From contig CM067366.1 of the NCBI GenBank assembly GCA_034401795.1, positions 75,336,129-75,400,128 of the forward strand: a DNA stretch of 64,000 bases, in the 5' to 3' direction. The notes under the pieces are model-generated. The model saw nothing but the letters and a program-made list of their open reading frames with translations. It did not search any database and had not been told where the DNA came from. Of this stretch, positions 46,313 to 59,900 are shown one piece after another (position 1 is the stretch's first letter; each line of letters opens with the position of its first letter). A program made the translations under genes and the position numbers. The DNA comes from Chaetoderma sp. LZ-2023a (taxonomy: Eukaryota; Mollusca; Caudofoveata; Chaetodermatida; Chaetodermatidae).

Positions 46313-46637
46313 CCGGGTAATAGAAGTCAAAATATAAATTCGCAGTGGCGGTCATTATCGCCATAATAGCGGTCATTCTTGTCCCGGGCGCGGTCATTTT
46401 AGCTGGCGGTCATTTTCGTCATACACCCTGAAGCCACGCCATAAAAAGCATAAAACAGTATGTTACATTTAGATTGAGCGACGCGTCATCACCTCCCCCC
46501 CCCCCTCCCCTTCCCGGTTAGCTATGCCACTGCTACTCTTTGTAAATCTGCAATCATAATTTATTAAATTATATTAACAGGGATTCAAATGATTTTTTTG
46601 TATTATATCAGAAATGCATGATGTTGCATGCTAATTG

Positions 46638-47280
<643 letters not shown>

Positions 47281-47289
47281 ATAACAGTG

Positions 47290-47990
47290 GCGCGGAACTG
47301 GTTGGGGTGGGGGTGTCTAGGGCCCCCCTAAAATAATTTTGGGGGGTTAATAATGTCTGTACACCCCTGTTCTAATGTAGATTTTTTAACCCAAAATTGT
47401 CACTTAAAATGTAGGAAATGACTTGTAAGTAGGAAATGACAATTTCCGGTGAAGTCCCCCGCCACCCCGCCCCCAGGCAGTGTTGTGTGTACTGTGCGTG
47501 GATTTATATGGTACTATCATTGTTCACTGACCACGTATTGCTATTGCTCATAAATCTTATATCAACAATATCTAGGAACACATAAGTAGATCACTGATGG
47601 CGACAGTCTGTTATATCATTAACCAGGCAATAACACCTTAACTAAACAGACCTTCTGAAATGATTTTGAAAAATGCCGATTTACACGCCCTGATTTGAAA
47701 TTTTGGTATAGCGAACCAGTCATTCAAGTGGAAGATTTCTAAAATATTCCTTTCATGCTCTGTAAATTGACATTTTCTAAGAGAAAAATTCTCATTTTCC
47801 TAAACAATTTTAACCACGAATTATCACTCAGAATACAGGAGATGGCTTCTCAGAGCATTTAATTTTCAAACATTTCCGGGGAGGACGCCCGGACCCCCAA
47901 TATTAGGAAGGGTGAAGCCCCTTCCCTGGCCCACCTCCTTCAAGCCCCCCCCCCCCAACACGAAATCCTGCATCCACCCCTAGCAACCCC
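47290..47990. repeat. Two diverged units with TTTCCGG..CCCC
   Basis: 47385-47475 and 47800-47900 share the order AATTNTCACT..AATNNAGGANATG..TTTCCGG followed by C/G-rich GACGCCCGGACCCCC-like sequence. C-runs of 7 to 13 follow. Similar low-complexity ends are seen in ancient invertebrate repeats, but I cannot name the family. Confidence 0.5.
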
Positions 47991-48939
47991 CTGTTGCAGA
48001 GCCACTCCGCCGCCACTGGCAAGCTATCAGAATTATTAAAATAATCTTAAGTTGGACATCTGTGCCTCTATTTGTACGAGGAGGGCTCATTCTATCGCGC
48101 GAAACGAGGGTAGTCGTCAGACTTCAATACTTTTATTTATTTTCTTATTTTCTGTGTTAATGTAATGGTTTTTTGACGGAAACAACTCCCGAGTCAATTA
48201 GAAGGGTTGACTGCTGAGAGCTCTGGTGAACCATAGCTAAAGCATCTTATTTGTCACAGACATAGTTTCTAAAAGAGCAGTCTCTTGCATGCCAGCATGT
48301 TTCTATCACTGTCACATTTACTGAAATTAGAACACTCCCTGATTAGTGGGTGCTGAAATCTATAAATGCATGTTGTTGCATAAATTGTAGTAATTTAACT
48401 AGTTTCGTCCATCCAGCATGAATAAATTAGAATTTATCGGTATCAAAGAATGGTCTAAATGGTTATTCATTGTTTCTAATGCTATTTCTGTCAAAATAGT
48501 GTAATGGCACTAAGCACACTTTCTCGACTCAGGTGCTGCTTAGACTAGCGAGCGCGTCCGATTGCTGCCAGTCCAGAGGGGCTGGTCACTCTACATGGAA
48601 CTCCCTGTAGTAGTACTATTAATTGGATAATAAAGGGCGCTTCGAATAATTCCTAGCGCCAAGCAAATCAGCTCGAATGGCTCAGATTGAATAACTGAGG
48701 CCCCGCTTTAAATAGCTCTTTAAATATATATTTAAGATCCAATAACATGTCATTCTTACCAAGATGGATTGTACATTCATGTATTCGCAGACATGCATTA
48801 ATCCACGGTTTCTGTTGCAAATTTCTGGATAAACGAGCGACCCATACAGTACAGGTAGGAAATATAACATAAAATGTTTCCAAAACAAAATTAGACACAT
48901 TTTAGTCAGTACAACTTTGAACACCATCTAAGAAATGTT
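47991..48939. other. Unassigned AT-rich stretch
   Basis: Nothing recognised except a weak dyad GGGCGCTTCG..TAGCGCC near 48636-48660. Short frames at 48668-48927 on the minus strand overlap each other and look like chance. Confidence 0.4.
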
Positions 48940-49003
48940 CTGTTAAATATTTTGAACATAATTGGCAGCTTTCCAATCCGATTATGTTCAAAATATTCAA
49001 CAG
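48940..49003. repeat. Short hairpin element, compact copy
   Basis: CTGTTAAATATTTTGAACAT and its inverse ATGTTCAAAATATTCAACAG, with inner AATTGG / CCGATT. 64 bp, nearly perfect. Same outer arm sequence as the copy at 31078. Confidence 0.88.
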
Positions 49004-49386
49004 TATGTATGGTCAGTTATTTCTGAGATGTACTGTATGGCACGATGTTGTTCAGTCATATAATTAGGAGGGCCGCGACACGATATGTTGCTGCAAATCT
49101 TATAACGTGCTCTTTCACCCGGATCACCCCACCCCCTCACATCGGCCACTGTATACATATTGTTTACTATTTACATGCTTGATACGCCATATAGAATTAG
49201 ATATAACTATTATCATTGTCAATACGGTTCCTTGATAAAAATTTAAACTGCTCATATGGAGGTGCTCCTTCATAAGGGTGCTCATTCCTAAAAGAAGAAG
49301 AAAATTACGTCATTATCCGAGAAGGCCAGATGTCTGTCCCCTTATCTCCGACACGGGGATGGACATCATACTATCATACGCCTATT

Positions 49387-49478
49387 CACATAGCTACGTT
49401 GTTCGATACGGGAGCGGCGTCCAATTGCTTGGTCTCGCCCTCCCGTTCTGCTCCAGTATCGAACAGCGTCGCTATGTG
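49387..49478. repeat. Isolated long hairpin
   Basis: CACATAGCTACGTTGTTCGA and then TACGGGAGC pair with GCTCCAGTATCGAACAGCG and TCGCTATGTG. Arms of about 29 nt with four mismatches enclose a loop of about 33 nt with a smaller GGGAG/CTCCC. The overlapping ORF (49278-49517) reads through it and is not protein-like. Confidence 0.85.
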
Positions 49479-49969
49479 GAGTGGGAGAGCGAGGACCATG
49501 CAATAACACGACGGTAGGGTTCTCCGCCACTCTGGAAATCAGAGAAAACCTTGAAAATAGATTTCCATTTTTCCAGACAGGGAAAACTCAGGGAATTTAA
49601 CAGTGACTCGAAGTGTTTTTCACATTTTGCCAGTTCATGCACAGGCTACCACGTTGATGTATATTTTATCAGTATCTTAGTTTCTGTGCTGCAACTACCT
49701 CTTGACTTTCCAACAACCATGTTAAAGTAAAAATATGGAATTTTGGATATTTCTCAGGGAAATGTCAGGGAATTTTGTTTTGTTAAAGTGCTGGGAACGC
49801 TGCAATGGAAGAGAGATTGCTTGCGAGTCTACGGTACAACTATGATTTGTATACGGCCGTTTTGAAAAAAACCACCGGGTCGTTTTATGGGATGGCACGT
49901 GGTGTCTGCCTGTCTGTCTAGCTGTCTCCGTCCGTCCATCTGTCTGTCTGTCCGTTATCAAATCCGTGT

Positions 49970-50620
49970 CCGGACTGTATCTGAAAAACTTCTTAACCTA
50001 CATTTTTATTTATTTTTCCAGGGCACATATTAGGGGGGACAAAATGTCATGATTTTGTTTCGTCGAAATCTGTCGATATTTTCCAGAGTTATCCCCTGAA
50101 CTGCGTAAAATTTGTCAAGAATTTTGTGTCTGAGCCGTATCTAAAAAACTTATTAGACTATTTCCAATTTTTTTACTCCAGTGCACATATTAGGTGGTGG
50201 TGGTGGGGGGGGGGGGGGGGGGGAGGGGGGACAAAGTGCCATAACTTCGTTTCGCCGAGATCCGTCAACATTTGCAGAGTTATCCGCCTGAAATGCGTCA
50301 AAAACTTGTGTGATTTTGCTATTTCAGAAACTTCTTAACCTACATTTGAATTTTCTTTCTCCAGTGGACATATTCTGGTGAAACGAAGTGTCATGATTTT
50401 GTTTAATCGAGATCCGTCAATAACTTCTTAACCTATCATGATTTTGCTTTGGCGAGATCCGTCCACATTTGCGAGAGTTGTCTCCCCTATTTTCCTAAAA
50501 TGCATTAAAAATGTTGCGTTCGTGCCATATCTACGTTTTTAATCTGCATTTGAAATTTTTTCAGTGGGTGTACTAGTTAGTGACGACATGCCATGATTTC
50601 GTTTCAGCACGATCCATTCG
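49970..50620. repeat. Degenerate tandem repeat with TCATGATTTTGTTT
   Basis: Copies of TGTCATGATTTTGTTTCG occur at about 50047, 50237 (diverged), 50391, 50427 and 50588, and one outlier at 51386. Between them are ATCCGTC..ATTTGCCAGAGTTAT, CTTCTTAACCTACATTT and CCAGTGCACATATTAGG. One unit carries a 26-bp G-run (50194-50230) and the next a 25-bp C-run (50639-50665). Confidence 0.85.
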
Positions 50621-50736
50621 TATTTGTGAGATATCCTCACCCCCCCCCCCCCCCCCCACCCCCCAACACACACGCCGTGAAACGAGTAAAATTCAATTCA
50701 CCTTTCCCACATTAGCGTATTTTGGGAAAATACCTT

Positions 50737-50770
50737 CCCGGAATGCATCGCGCATGCCACTTCCGGCTGG
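50737..50770. promoter_or_regulatory. NRF1-like and ETS-like motifs
   Basis: TCGCGCATGCCA (50748) and CACTTCCGGCT (50758) overlap, a pairing common in TATA-less promoters. No gene is recognised on either side, so this is motif reading only. Confidence 0.15.
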
Positions 50771-51589
50771 TAAACGCGATAGCCGACGCGCAAACAGGGT
50801 TACTTTACTATGGGAATCAGATACAGTGCACTTTAGGCAGTGCATATGAAAAACTATGTTAATAATATTTTTGATGTCATACATCATTAGAAAGCTAAGC
50901 CAATTTTCTATACATTTCTGTATTAGTTTTTATAGTTTTGTAAAATTTAAAACAGTTGATTGCAATTTTAAAATATCCCCTATTGTTCACTTGATTTAAT
51001 GAGTCTAGGTTGAATGGTTTATTTTATATACGCAAATAACTCAGTGAAAATGTTACAAGGCTATAAAAATAGTGCATTACTGTTTCCGCAATTGAATGCG
51101 CTTTCCAATGATATATGATTTAAATAATATAATGATTTTAGTGTATCATAGGAACGGTTTATATTGTGGTGTATTTTAGTGCAAAAGTAACTCAACGCGG
51201 GTCAGCGGCTTGTTGGCGGTGGTACCAGCCAGCAGTTTTGCTCTGAGCGTTGATTTAGGGGAGTAATGACGTCAATGTGGGAAAGGTGTATTAGTCAAAA
51301 TATAGTATCCGGGCCAAATCTCAGGTAGTGTTGAACCTGCATTCAAAATTATTTTCTTGCGAACATTTACGTAGAGACGAAGTGTCATGATTTTGTTTCG
51401 GCGAGATCTGTCCATATTTGCCAGAGTTGTTACACTCCCAGAAAAGATTAAAATTCATTAAATACGGGCGTATTAAGCCCAGCTAGGATGGTGCTCGTGT
51501 TATCATTTTTGCCACACTTTCGGGTAACTTGGAAGGCAGAATGTTCATGAGCAGTGTAAGGAGTCAGTGATTTAGAACATTTCTATCTT

Positions 51590-52540
51590 AAATTTCCCGT
51601 CCTGTAAAATGACATTATATGTGATTTAAAGAAGCTAAATTTTTTGCATTTCATGATATTTAGCCTTCTAGAGTCTTGTGTCTTTGTTGCAGCTGATATA
51701 GAACAACTAGTGACCGAAATGTCCTTCAAGAATAACATGCTTTCCATCTGATGTCCGTAAAATGGCATTAGATACAATAATAAATATACACATAACATTA
51801 TAATGTGCTTCAAAAAGGGTAATTTGGTCAGTACGTGAGCTTTGAGGAACTAGTAGCCTATATTTGCATTATTTGATGTTGAATAAGTGTGTGTAAATAG
51901 AATCCGTTGTTTTAAGAATAAGAGCAATGCCATCAGATATCCATCATCCGATGTCGGTCAAAATTGGCATTAAATAAAATTATATAAACGTTATGTGCTT
52001 AAAATTTGAAGTAGATTTGTTTCTGTTCATGATATTTAGATTTCTGGAGCTGCATTTGATAAATAGATAGGTAATGGAAGCAATTTCCTTCAAGAATGAT
52101 ATTAATTTTCTCTGATGTCCATCGACATTACATTAGAAACACTCATGTAAATACATATAATGTGATTCAAATAAAGTAAATGAGTTGCAGTTTGCGATAT
52201 TTAGCCTTCTGGAGACAACATCTGTGTTGTATTTGATAGAGAATTACTACATGTAATGGAATCAATTGTTTTTATGAATAACAGTCAGTTAAATTCAACA
52301 CACTTTATCATATAACCTAGCTTTCTGGGTTTATTATCTTTGTAATAATTGGTATATGTTAGATAATGGAAGCAATTGTAATTTCCTCAAAAGTCTGTCA
52401 AAATAACATCAGAAACGATTCAGTATTACGTTTACACGTTATTCACATCAAGTAAATTGGTTATTATCCATGATAGCGAGGTTCTTTCAACCAATATTAT
52501 TTGTATTTGATTAATCATAATAAATGTAGGCAATTGCCTT
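51590..52540. repeat. Degenerate tandem repeat, about 155-200 bp
   Basis: Recurring order: CATGATATTTAGCCTTCTGG-like (51650, 52027, 52195), CCTTCAAGAATAACATG-like (51722, 52087), TCTGATGTCCGTAAAATGGC-like (51747, 51950, 52118) and TTATAATGTGCTTCAAA-like (51800, 52160). Five or six units, each strongly diverged. Confidence 0.75.
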
Positions 52541-53039
52541 AATGAATCAACAGATTGCGTATTAATGGCATGATACGCCGTGAAGATAAGTACACATGCT
52601 TTTGTATGAAATATAAATATCCTAAAGGCTAAACCCACAAGCTCGTTAACTGAATTAACACACTCTCTATCCTTACTAACATGCTCAATCTTTATCAGTT
52701 TGATAACATTCAAATACCATACAAAGTCGACTTTGAATCCATATTGTGGATGTTTAATTTCTATCGAGCTTATGTGCTTTAGTGATATCCTTTTCAACTT
52801 GATTGAAATAAAGATTTGATATTGGATTTCTAACCTCTTCGCAACATTTATAATAGAGGGCTCTTGCCTGTATATGGTGTTCACGACTGTATTCCCCCAT
52901 GTGGTATCTTTTCTGCTTATCAAGTATTTAAATCCTTGTGGTGCTTGGTATTTTGCATTTTGTTCATCGACCGTATTCTACTAGCCTACTAGTATAGATT
53001 AAAATCTACCAATATAGATTAAAATAAAGCATACCACTT

Positions 53040-53272
53040 GAGCGCTCAAACACAATTAAGCGCTCAAAGATCCTAGATGTACTACGCCAGGCCTGTTGCA
53101 ATGAAGATGAGCTACGACTAGTGAGACTACTGCTTGCAGATACCAAGCTGAGTACGAGTCCAGTCAGTGAAGTCTGTAAAGTTTGAGACATCAATCGGCT
53201 CTCCACAGGGAGATGGTCTATCCCCTGTGCTCTTCACTTGTTACCTGGCTGCGGGAAAATTCCACAAGACCA

Positions 53273-53308
<36 letters not shown>

Positions 53309-53764
53309 GCACACACACACGGTGTCAATACTGGGCATGCCACTAGAGATGGAATATGCCGACGATGTAGATGGCAGCTCTAGACAAACTTGACGCCTGC
53401 CACTGCAAACACCTACGCGCCATCACTGGGCACCGCTGGCCAGAGAGCATAATTTCCAACGATGCACTGTACAAGATGTGTAATACGCCGCCGCTGTCTG
53501 TAGAAGTCGCCCAGCAAAGATGGTCCATGTTTGGCCATGTGCTAAGGATGCCAGAAGACACACCAGCAGAGAGCCTTGGAATTTGCCCTACTCGGAGTCC
53601 GCAAATACAGAGCCAGGAGTGGACGCTATTGCATAAATCTGCTAAGTGCGCTACGAGGTGACCTCAAGAAAGCAGGATTAGGTACACTCAAATCAAGAAT
53701 GGACCTGAGGAAGTTAAGGATTTTGGCTGAGGACCAGACACAGTGGGCAAAAGCGAAGGACTGA
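53040..53764 (+). pseudogene. Non-LTR (LINE) reverse transcriptase fragment
   Basis: In changing plus-strand frames: LRQACCNEDELRLVRLLLAD (53076 on), a frameshift, then FETSIGSPQGDGLSPVLFTC (about 53180-53240, the G-P-Q-G motif). A (CA)n insertion at 53276-53320 follows, then GMPLEMEYADDVD (53333-53372), the YADD catalytic box. Directly after, sequence jumps to the C-terminal part LDACHCKHLRAITGHRWPES and RWSMFGHVLRMPEDTPAES, then the end of the ORF at 53764, so an internal deletion has joined them. The C-terminal WP..I...LY..RW..FGH pattern is typical of non-LTR retrotransposons; the clade is uncertain. Confidence 0.85.
53276..53320. repeat. (CA)n microsatellite inside the LINE
   Basis: About 45 bp of CA with two GC interruptions, replacing RT sequence between two recognised motifs. 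Confidence 0.95.
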
Positions 53765-53834
53765 TTGCAGCTGTAGGATGTCTCTACTACTACAGCCGCA
53801 GAATACAGTAATCATACATATATACATACATATA

Positions 53835-53856
53835 GCACTTGACTTAGCTCAAGTGC
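53835..53856. other. Small perfect hairpin after the LINE end
   Basis: GCACTTGA and TCAAGTGC with a 6-nt loop, next to a short ACATA-rich tract. It may be a 3'-UTR structure of the LINE. Confidence 0.5.
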
Positions 53857-53997
53857 ATTGACCATCGGTCATTCATTTTATAAATTCATTTTATTTAAGG
53901 AAACGGGAGTGTGTGGGGGGGGGGAGGGGTGTGGCTGAGAGAGCGAGGTTGTCGACACACCTCAATTCTGGTGGAGAAACTATATGATGGAACTGGC
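53857..53997. other. Spacer with G-run
   Basis: A G-rich tract (53908-53935) is the only feature noted. Confidence 0.4.
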
Positions 53998-56900
53998 ATG
54001 ATCTACTAGCCGACTAGCCTAGACTTATAGCTTAACCTACTAGCCTACTAGCCTAGACTTCTAGCCTAGTCTACTAGCTTAAACTTATACCAGGTAGTCT
54101 ACTAGCCTAGAAATCTACCCTAGTCTACTAGCCATAATAGTATAGTCTACTAGATTAGATTTGTAGCATGACCTTCTAGCCTACTAGCCTGTATTTCTAG
54201 CCTAGACCTCTGGCCTAGCATTCTAACCTACTCTACTAGCCCATTAGCCTAGATTTCTATACTAGACTTCTTGTCCAATATACTAGACTACCCAGGTAGT
54301 CTACAGCGTTGAATGATACCCAGGTGGTCAACTTGCATAGAGGTCTCCCCTAGTCCATTAGCCTAGACCTCTAGCCTAGTTTACTAGCCTAGTGGCCTAG
54401 ACTTCCAACATTATCGCCTGGTCTTGACATCTTGCATAGTTTACTAGCATAGACCCTTAGCTTAGTTTACAGTCTTGCCTTCTGCACAAGCTGTCTACTA
54501 GCCGAGACTTCTAGCCTATACTTCTCTCCTAGTCTACTAGCCTAGACATCGACCATATTCTACTAGCCTACTAGCCTAGATTTCTAATCAAGCCTACTAG
54601 CATAGTCTGCTAGTTTACTCTACTGGCCTAGACGTATAGCATATTCTACTAGGCTACAGGCATTTATTTCTAGCCTGGTCTACTAGACCACTAACCTAGA
54701 CTTCTAGCCCAATCTACTAGACTTCTACCAGTCTACTAGTTCTAGTTAATTTAGAATTCTAGCCAGCTCACCTAGCCTATTAATCTAGACTTCTAGCTGG
54801 GACATCTATCCCAGCTTACTAGCATATGCTTCTAGCATAGACGTTACCCTAGTCTACCAGCCTTGTTTCATAGACACCTAGCTTAGATTTCAAGACTAGA
54901 CATTTATCCTAGTCTAAGCCATATCCCTAGCCATGTAGTCTCTACTAGCCCAAACTACTAGACTACACTTCTCGCCTCTTCCGCTATCCTACTAGCCTAG
55001 ACTTCTAGCCTAGTCTACTAGCCTACTAGTCTAAGCTTCTAGTCTAGTTTACTAGCATATGCGTCTAAGCTAGTCTACTAGCCTAGATTTACACACGGCA
55101 CGTCTAGCCTTTTCTACTAGTCCAATAGTCTAGACTTCTAGCCTATTCTGATAGCCTACTGGCCTAGACCTATAATCTGTAACCCAGACTTCTACGCATG
55201 TAGTCTTCTAGCCTAGTCTACTAGCCAATACTAGCCTATAATTCTAACCTAGTCTATTAGGCTAGCATTCTAGCATAGTCTACTAGGCTAGACTTCTAGT
55301 CCAGACGTATATCCCTGACATTTACCCTAATCTACTAGCCTAGACTACCCTTTTACCGTAGTCTAGTAGCTTAGACCTCTAGCATAGTCTAGAGTTTAAA
55401 CTTCTAACCTAGACTTTTAGCCTAGCCTACAGCCGTGACTTCTAACCACGTTGTCTACTAGCCTAGACTTCTAGCCTGGACCTCTTGCTTACTCTACTAG
55501 CCTACTGGCCTACACTTCTAGCCTAGTCTACTACCATAGTTTTCTATTCTAGTCTACTAGCCTAGCCGTCCATCCTAGTCTATAGTTTGCACACATAGAT
55601 TTCTAGCCTAGTCTACTAGACCACTAACCTAGACCTCTAGCCTATTCTACTACTCTTCTACCAGTCTACTATCCCACAAGTTCTAGCTAGCCTAGCATTC
55701 TAGCCGAGTACCAGTCTATTAAACTAGACATCTAGCTGAGACATCTAGCCCAGCTTACTAGCATGCGCTTCTAGCATAGAATTTTAGCCTAGTCTAGTAG
55801 CCTAAACATCTAGTTTACCTTTCTAGTCTAGTCTAGATGTTTAACCTAGTATAAGCCTTGTCTTCTACCAAGGTAGTCTAATAACCTAGACCACTATCCT
55901 AATCTACTAGTCTAAACTTCTAGTGTAGTTTACCTGCCTAGATGTCTAAGGTAGTCTGCTAGCCTAGATTTACATCCTATATATCTTGCCTAAACGTCTA
56001 ACCTAGTCCACTAGCTCAATATCCTAGACGTCTAACCTAGTCTACTAGCCTACGCTTCTTGCTTAATCTACAGCATAGACTTCCACACAGGTATCCTTCT
56101 AGCATTGTCTACTAGCCATACTAGCCTACAATTCTAAATTAGACTACTCAGCTTTTATTCTAGCATAGTCTATTAGTCTAGACTTCTAGTCTAGACTTCT
56201 ATCCTAGATATCTACCCTAATCTACTAGCATAGACTAGCCGTTTAGCGTAGCCTAGACTTCTAGCATAGTCTCCTAGTTTAGATTTTTATCTGATGAGAT
56301 TAGCATAACCTATAGTCTTGACGTTTAGCCAGGTTTTTTACTAGCATGTACTTCTAGCCTAGTCAACCTGCATCTAGCCAAGACATATCGCCAGGCCACT
56401 AGCATAGACTAATAGCCTAGTCTAGAGACTAGAGTTATAGACTAATCTACTAGCCATGTTAGCTTAGACCTTTAGCCTACGCTACTGGACTAGATATCTA
56501 GCCTTGTCTTCGAGCCTAGTCTATTAGTCTGCGAGCATAGACGTTTAGCCTATTCTACTAGCCTATTAGCATGGCCTTCTGTTCTAGTATACTAGCATAA
56601 ATTTCTAGCTGAGTATACTATCCTACTTGCCTAGACTTCTAGATTGTAGTCTAGCCTTTTACCATAGTCTACTAGCATAGTCGTACAGTCTACTGGGGTA
56701 GTAGTCTAGACTTCTAAACTACATGTAGTCTCCTAGTTTAGACTCTTTGACCTAGCCATCTAACCTAGTCTGCAGCCTTGACTTTTACCCAGGTTGTCTA
56801 CTATCTTAGAGTTCTAGCCTATCCTACTGGCCTAGACTTTTATCGCAATCTGCTAAAATAGTCTTCTAGCCTACTCTACTGGTCTCGAGCTCGATCCTAG

Positions 56901-59900
56901 TCTGCTTAGCCTACTAGCGTTTTCTAGCCTAGTCTACTAGACCAGTAACCGAGACGTCTATCATGCTCTACAAGGCTTCTAACTGTATGCTATCCTACTA
57001 ACCTAGAGGTCTAGTTAGCTTAGAATCGTATCCAAGTCTACTGGCATATAAACCTGAACTTCTAGCCAGGACTTCTATCCTAGCCTACTAGCGTATGCCT
57101 TTGACCTAGTCTACTAGCCTAGTAGCCTAGACTTCTATTTTGGATTTATAGCCTCAACATTTAGGCTGGTCTACAACCTTGTCTTCTACCCATGTAGCCT
57201 ACTAGCCAAGCCTTTTTGCCTAGTCTACTAGCCATGCTAAACTAGACATCTATCCTAGACTACTAGACTACACTTCTCGCCCATTCTACTATCCTACTAG
57301 CCTAGACTTCTAGCATAGTCTACTAGCCTGCTAGTCTAAACCTCTATATCTAGATTACTAACCTAAACTTCTAAGCTAATCTACTAGCCTCGATTTACAC
57401 CCCTGGACTTACAGCCCAGATTTATAGTCAAATCTACTAGCTCAATAGCTTAGATTTCTAGCCTAGCCCTCTCGCCTAGTCGACTAGCCTACTATCCTCA
57501 GCGTCTAGCCTAATTATATACAACCTAGTATTATACACAATCAGCCTTCTAGCCTTGTCTACTAGCCATACTAAGCTATGTTTCTAGCCTGAACTTCCAA
57601 CATAGACTACTAGGCTAGACTTCCAACACAAACTTCTACCCTAATCTATTAGCCTAGACTGCTAGACTAGTCTACTAGCCTACTAATTGAGACAAATCTA
57701 GCAAATATCTACTAGCCTAGTAGCCAGACTTCTAGTCTAGTTTTGTAGTTTAAACTTCTAACCTGGACTTGTATACTAGTCTACAGCCATGACTTCTACG
57801 TAGATAGTCTACTAGCCTAGATGTCTCTTATTCTACTAGCCTGGCATTCCAGCATAGTCTACTAACATAGTGTTCTTTCCTAGTCTACTAGCTCAGATTT
57901 CTAGCCTAGTCAACAAGCCGAATAGCCTATAATTTTAGCCTAGAATTCTATCCTAGCCTAGAACATAGACTTTTTCCCAGGTAGTCTACTAGCCTAGTTT
58001 ACGAGACATACTAGACTAGACTTCTAGCCTAGACTTCAAACATATTCAACTAGACTTGGCTTCTAGTCCAATCTTCTAGCGGTGACATCTAGCCAAGACT
58101 CTACCTGGTCTACTAGCCCAGACGTCTAGTGTACTAGCCTACTAGCCTATTCTACTAGCCTCCTAGCCTAGTCGACTAAACTGGTGTTCGTTCCTAGTCT
58201 ACTAGTCCAGATTTCTAAGCTAGGCTACTGGCCTACTAGCCAAGATTTCTGGGCTAGTCTACTAGCACACTACCCTACACTCCTAGAATTCTCTACTAGA
58301 CTTCTACCAATCCACTAGCCTCGTAGCCTAGCGATCTAGTTTGCCTGGATGAGCCTACTAGCCCACTACCCAAGAGTTCTCACCTAGACTTCTAGATTAA
58401 TATACTAGCCTACCCACATAGTCTAGACTTTTCCCATCGTCTAGTAGCCTGAACCTCTAGCATATACGTCTGGCCTAGACTCCTGGCGTACTAGAATCGC
58501 AGACTACTAACCTAAACCTCTAGCCTAGTCTACTAGCCTATTCTTCTAGCCTATTCTACTAGCATAGACTTCTAACTTAGTCGACTAACCTACTAACACA
58601 GACTGCTAGCCTTCTCTACGAGATTTCTACATGTCTTTTAGCCTGACGAGCCTAGAGTTCTGGTTAGCCAAATCTACTAGTCCACTAACATCGCCTTCTA
58701 GTCTACACTTCTAAAGCATTTACCGTAACCTACTCCTATAGATGTCTAACATGGACTACTAGTTTAGAGTTCGAGCCTAGGTTTCTAGACTAGTCTACAG
58801 CATATACTTCTACCAGGGAGTCTATTTGACTAGGCATATCTCCTAGTCTACAAATTCTAGCTTATGCTTCTAGTCTATACTTCTAGCCTACGCAACTAGC
58901 TTAGATTTCTATCCTAGACATCTATCCTTGTATGCTAGCCTACTAGCCTAGAGTTCTAGCATATTCTACTAGCCGTCTTGGCCAGTTTATTAGCCTAGTC
59001 GCCTAGCCTACATTTCTAATATAGTCTCCTAACCGAGACCTCTAGTCTAGTCTGATAGCCTAGTCTACTAGACTGAATTTGTAACATAGTCTACTAGCCT
59101 TTAGCTTAGAGATATGACATGCTTTACTAGGCTTCTACCAATCAATTAGCCTACTAGCATGGAGTTCTAGTTAACCTAGAATTCTAGCCAAGTCTGCTAG
59201 CCTACTAATCTAGACATCGAATCTAGAGTTCTAGCATAGTCTCCTATCCTACTAGCCTATGCTTCTAGCCGTTTCTCTAGGCTCTTATCCTAGTAGCCTA
59301 TACTTCTAGCATAGTCTACTACTTTATACTTCTGGACTTAACATAAAGCATAAGCTACTGCCTTTACTTCTACTCAGATTGTCTACTAGCCTATACTTCT
59401 AGCCTAGTCTACCAGACTATACTTCTAGCTTAGACATATAGCCAGGTCTATTAACATTAGCACCATAATAGCCTAGTCTACAGCCTAGTATTCTAGCCTA
59501 ATCGACTAGCCTTGATAGCATAGTCTACTAGGCTAGAGTTCTAGGCATGTCTACTATGATAAATTTCTGGTCTAGATGGTTACACTAGTCGAGCGTTGGC
59601 ATCTAACCTTGACTTTTCGCCTTGTTGGGTAGCCTACTAGCATATGCTTATATCTTAGATATTTACCCTATTCTAATAGCCTAGGATTCCTGGTCTAGAC
59701 GAGTCTACACAATAGACTTGTATACAGCTTGTCTACTAGCCTAGACAACTATCATAATCTACTAGCCACATTAGCATAGACTTCCAATCTAGCCTAACCC
59801 TCTGGCCTAGACCTCTAACCTAGTCTACTATGACTAGGCTAGACTTCTAGCCTATCTCTCTAGCCTAGCCTTCTAAACTAATCTACTAGCCTAGCCTTCT

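Larger units (their letters stand above)
43238..46411. mobile_element. Possible non-autonomous element with GACCGC-iterated inverted ends
   Basis: The left end (43238-43285) has three AATGACCGC words (GACCGC at 43241, 43257 and 43278). The right end (46348-46411) has four inverted copies (GCGGTC at 46348, 46369, 46390 and 46406). The ends align as inverted repeats over about 45 bp including AGCTAAAATGACCGCG and GGGAC. The 3-kb interior has no transposase. The exact ends and a target duplication could not be set. Confidence 0.45.

Noticed and set aside
49278-49517. 79-codon ORF
   Set aside because: It spans an inverted repeat and has no recognisable protein features.
52432-52923. 163-codon minus-strand ORF
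   Set aside because: Partly inside the 51590-52540 tandem repeat, AT-rich, and without any recognised domain.
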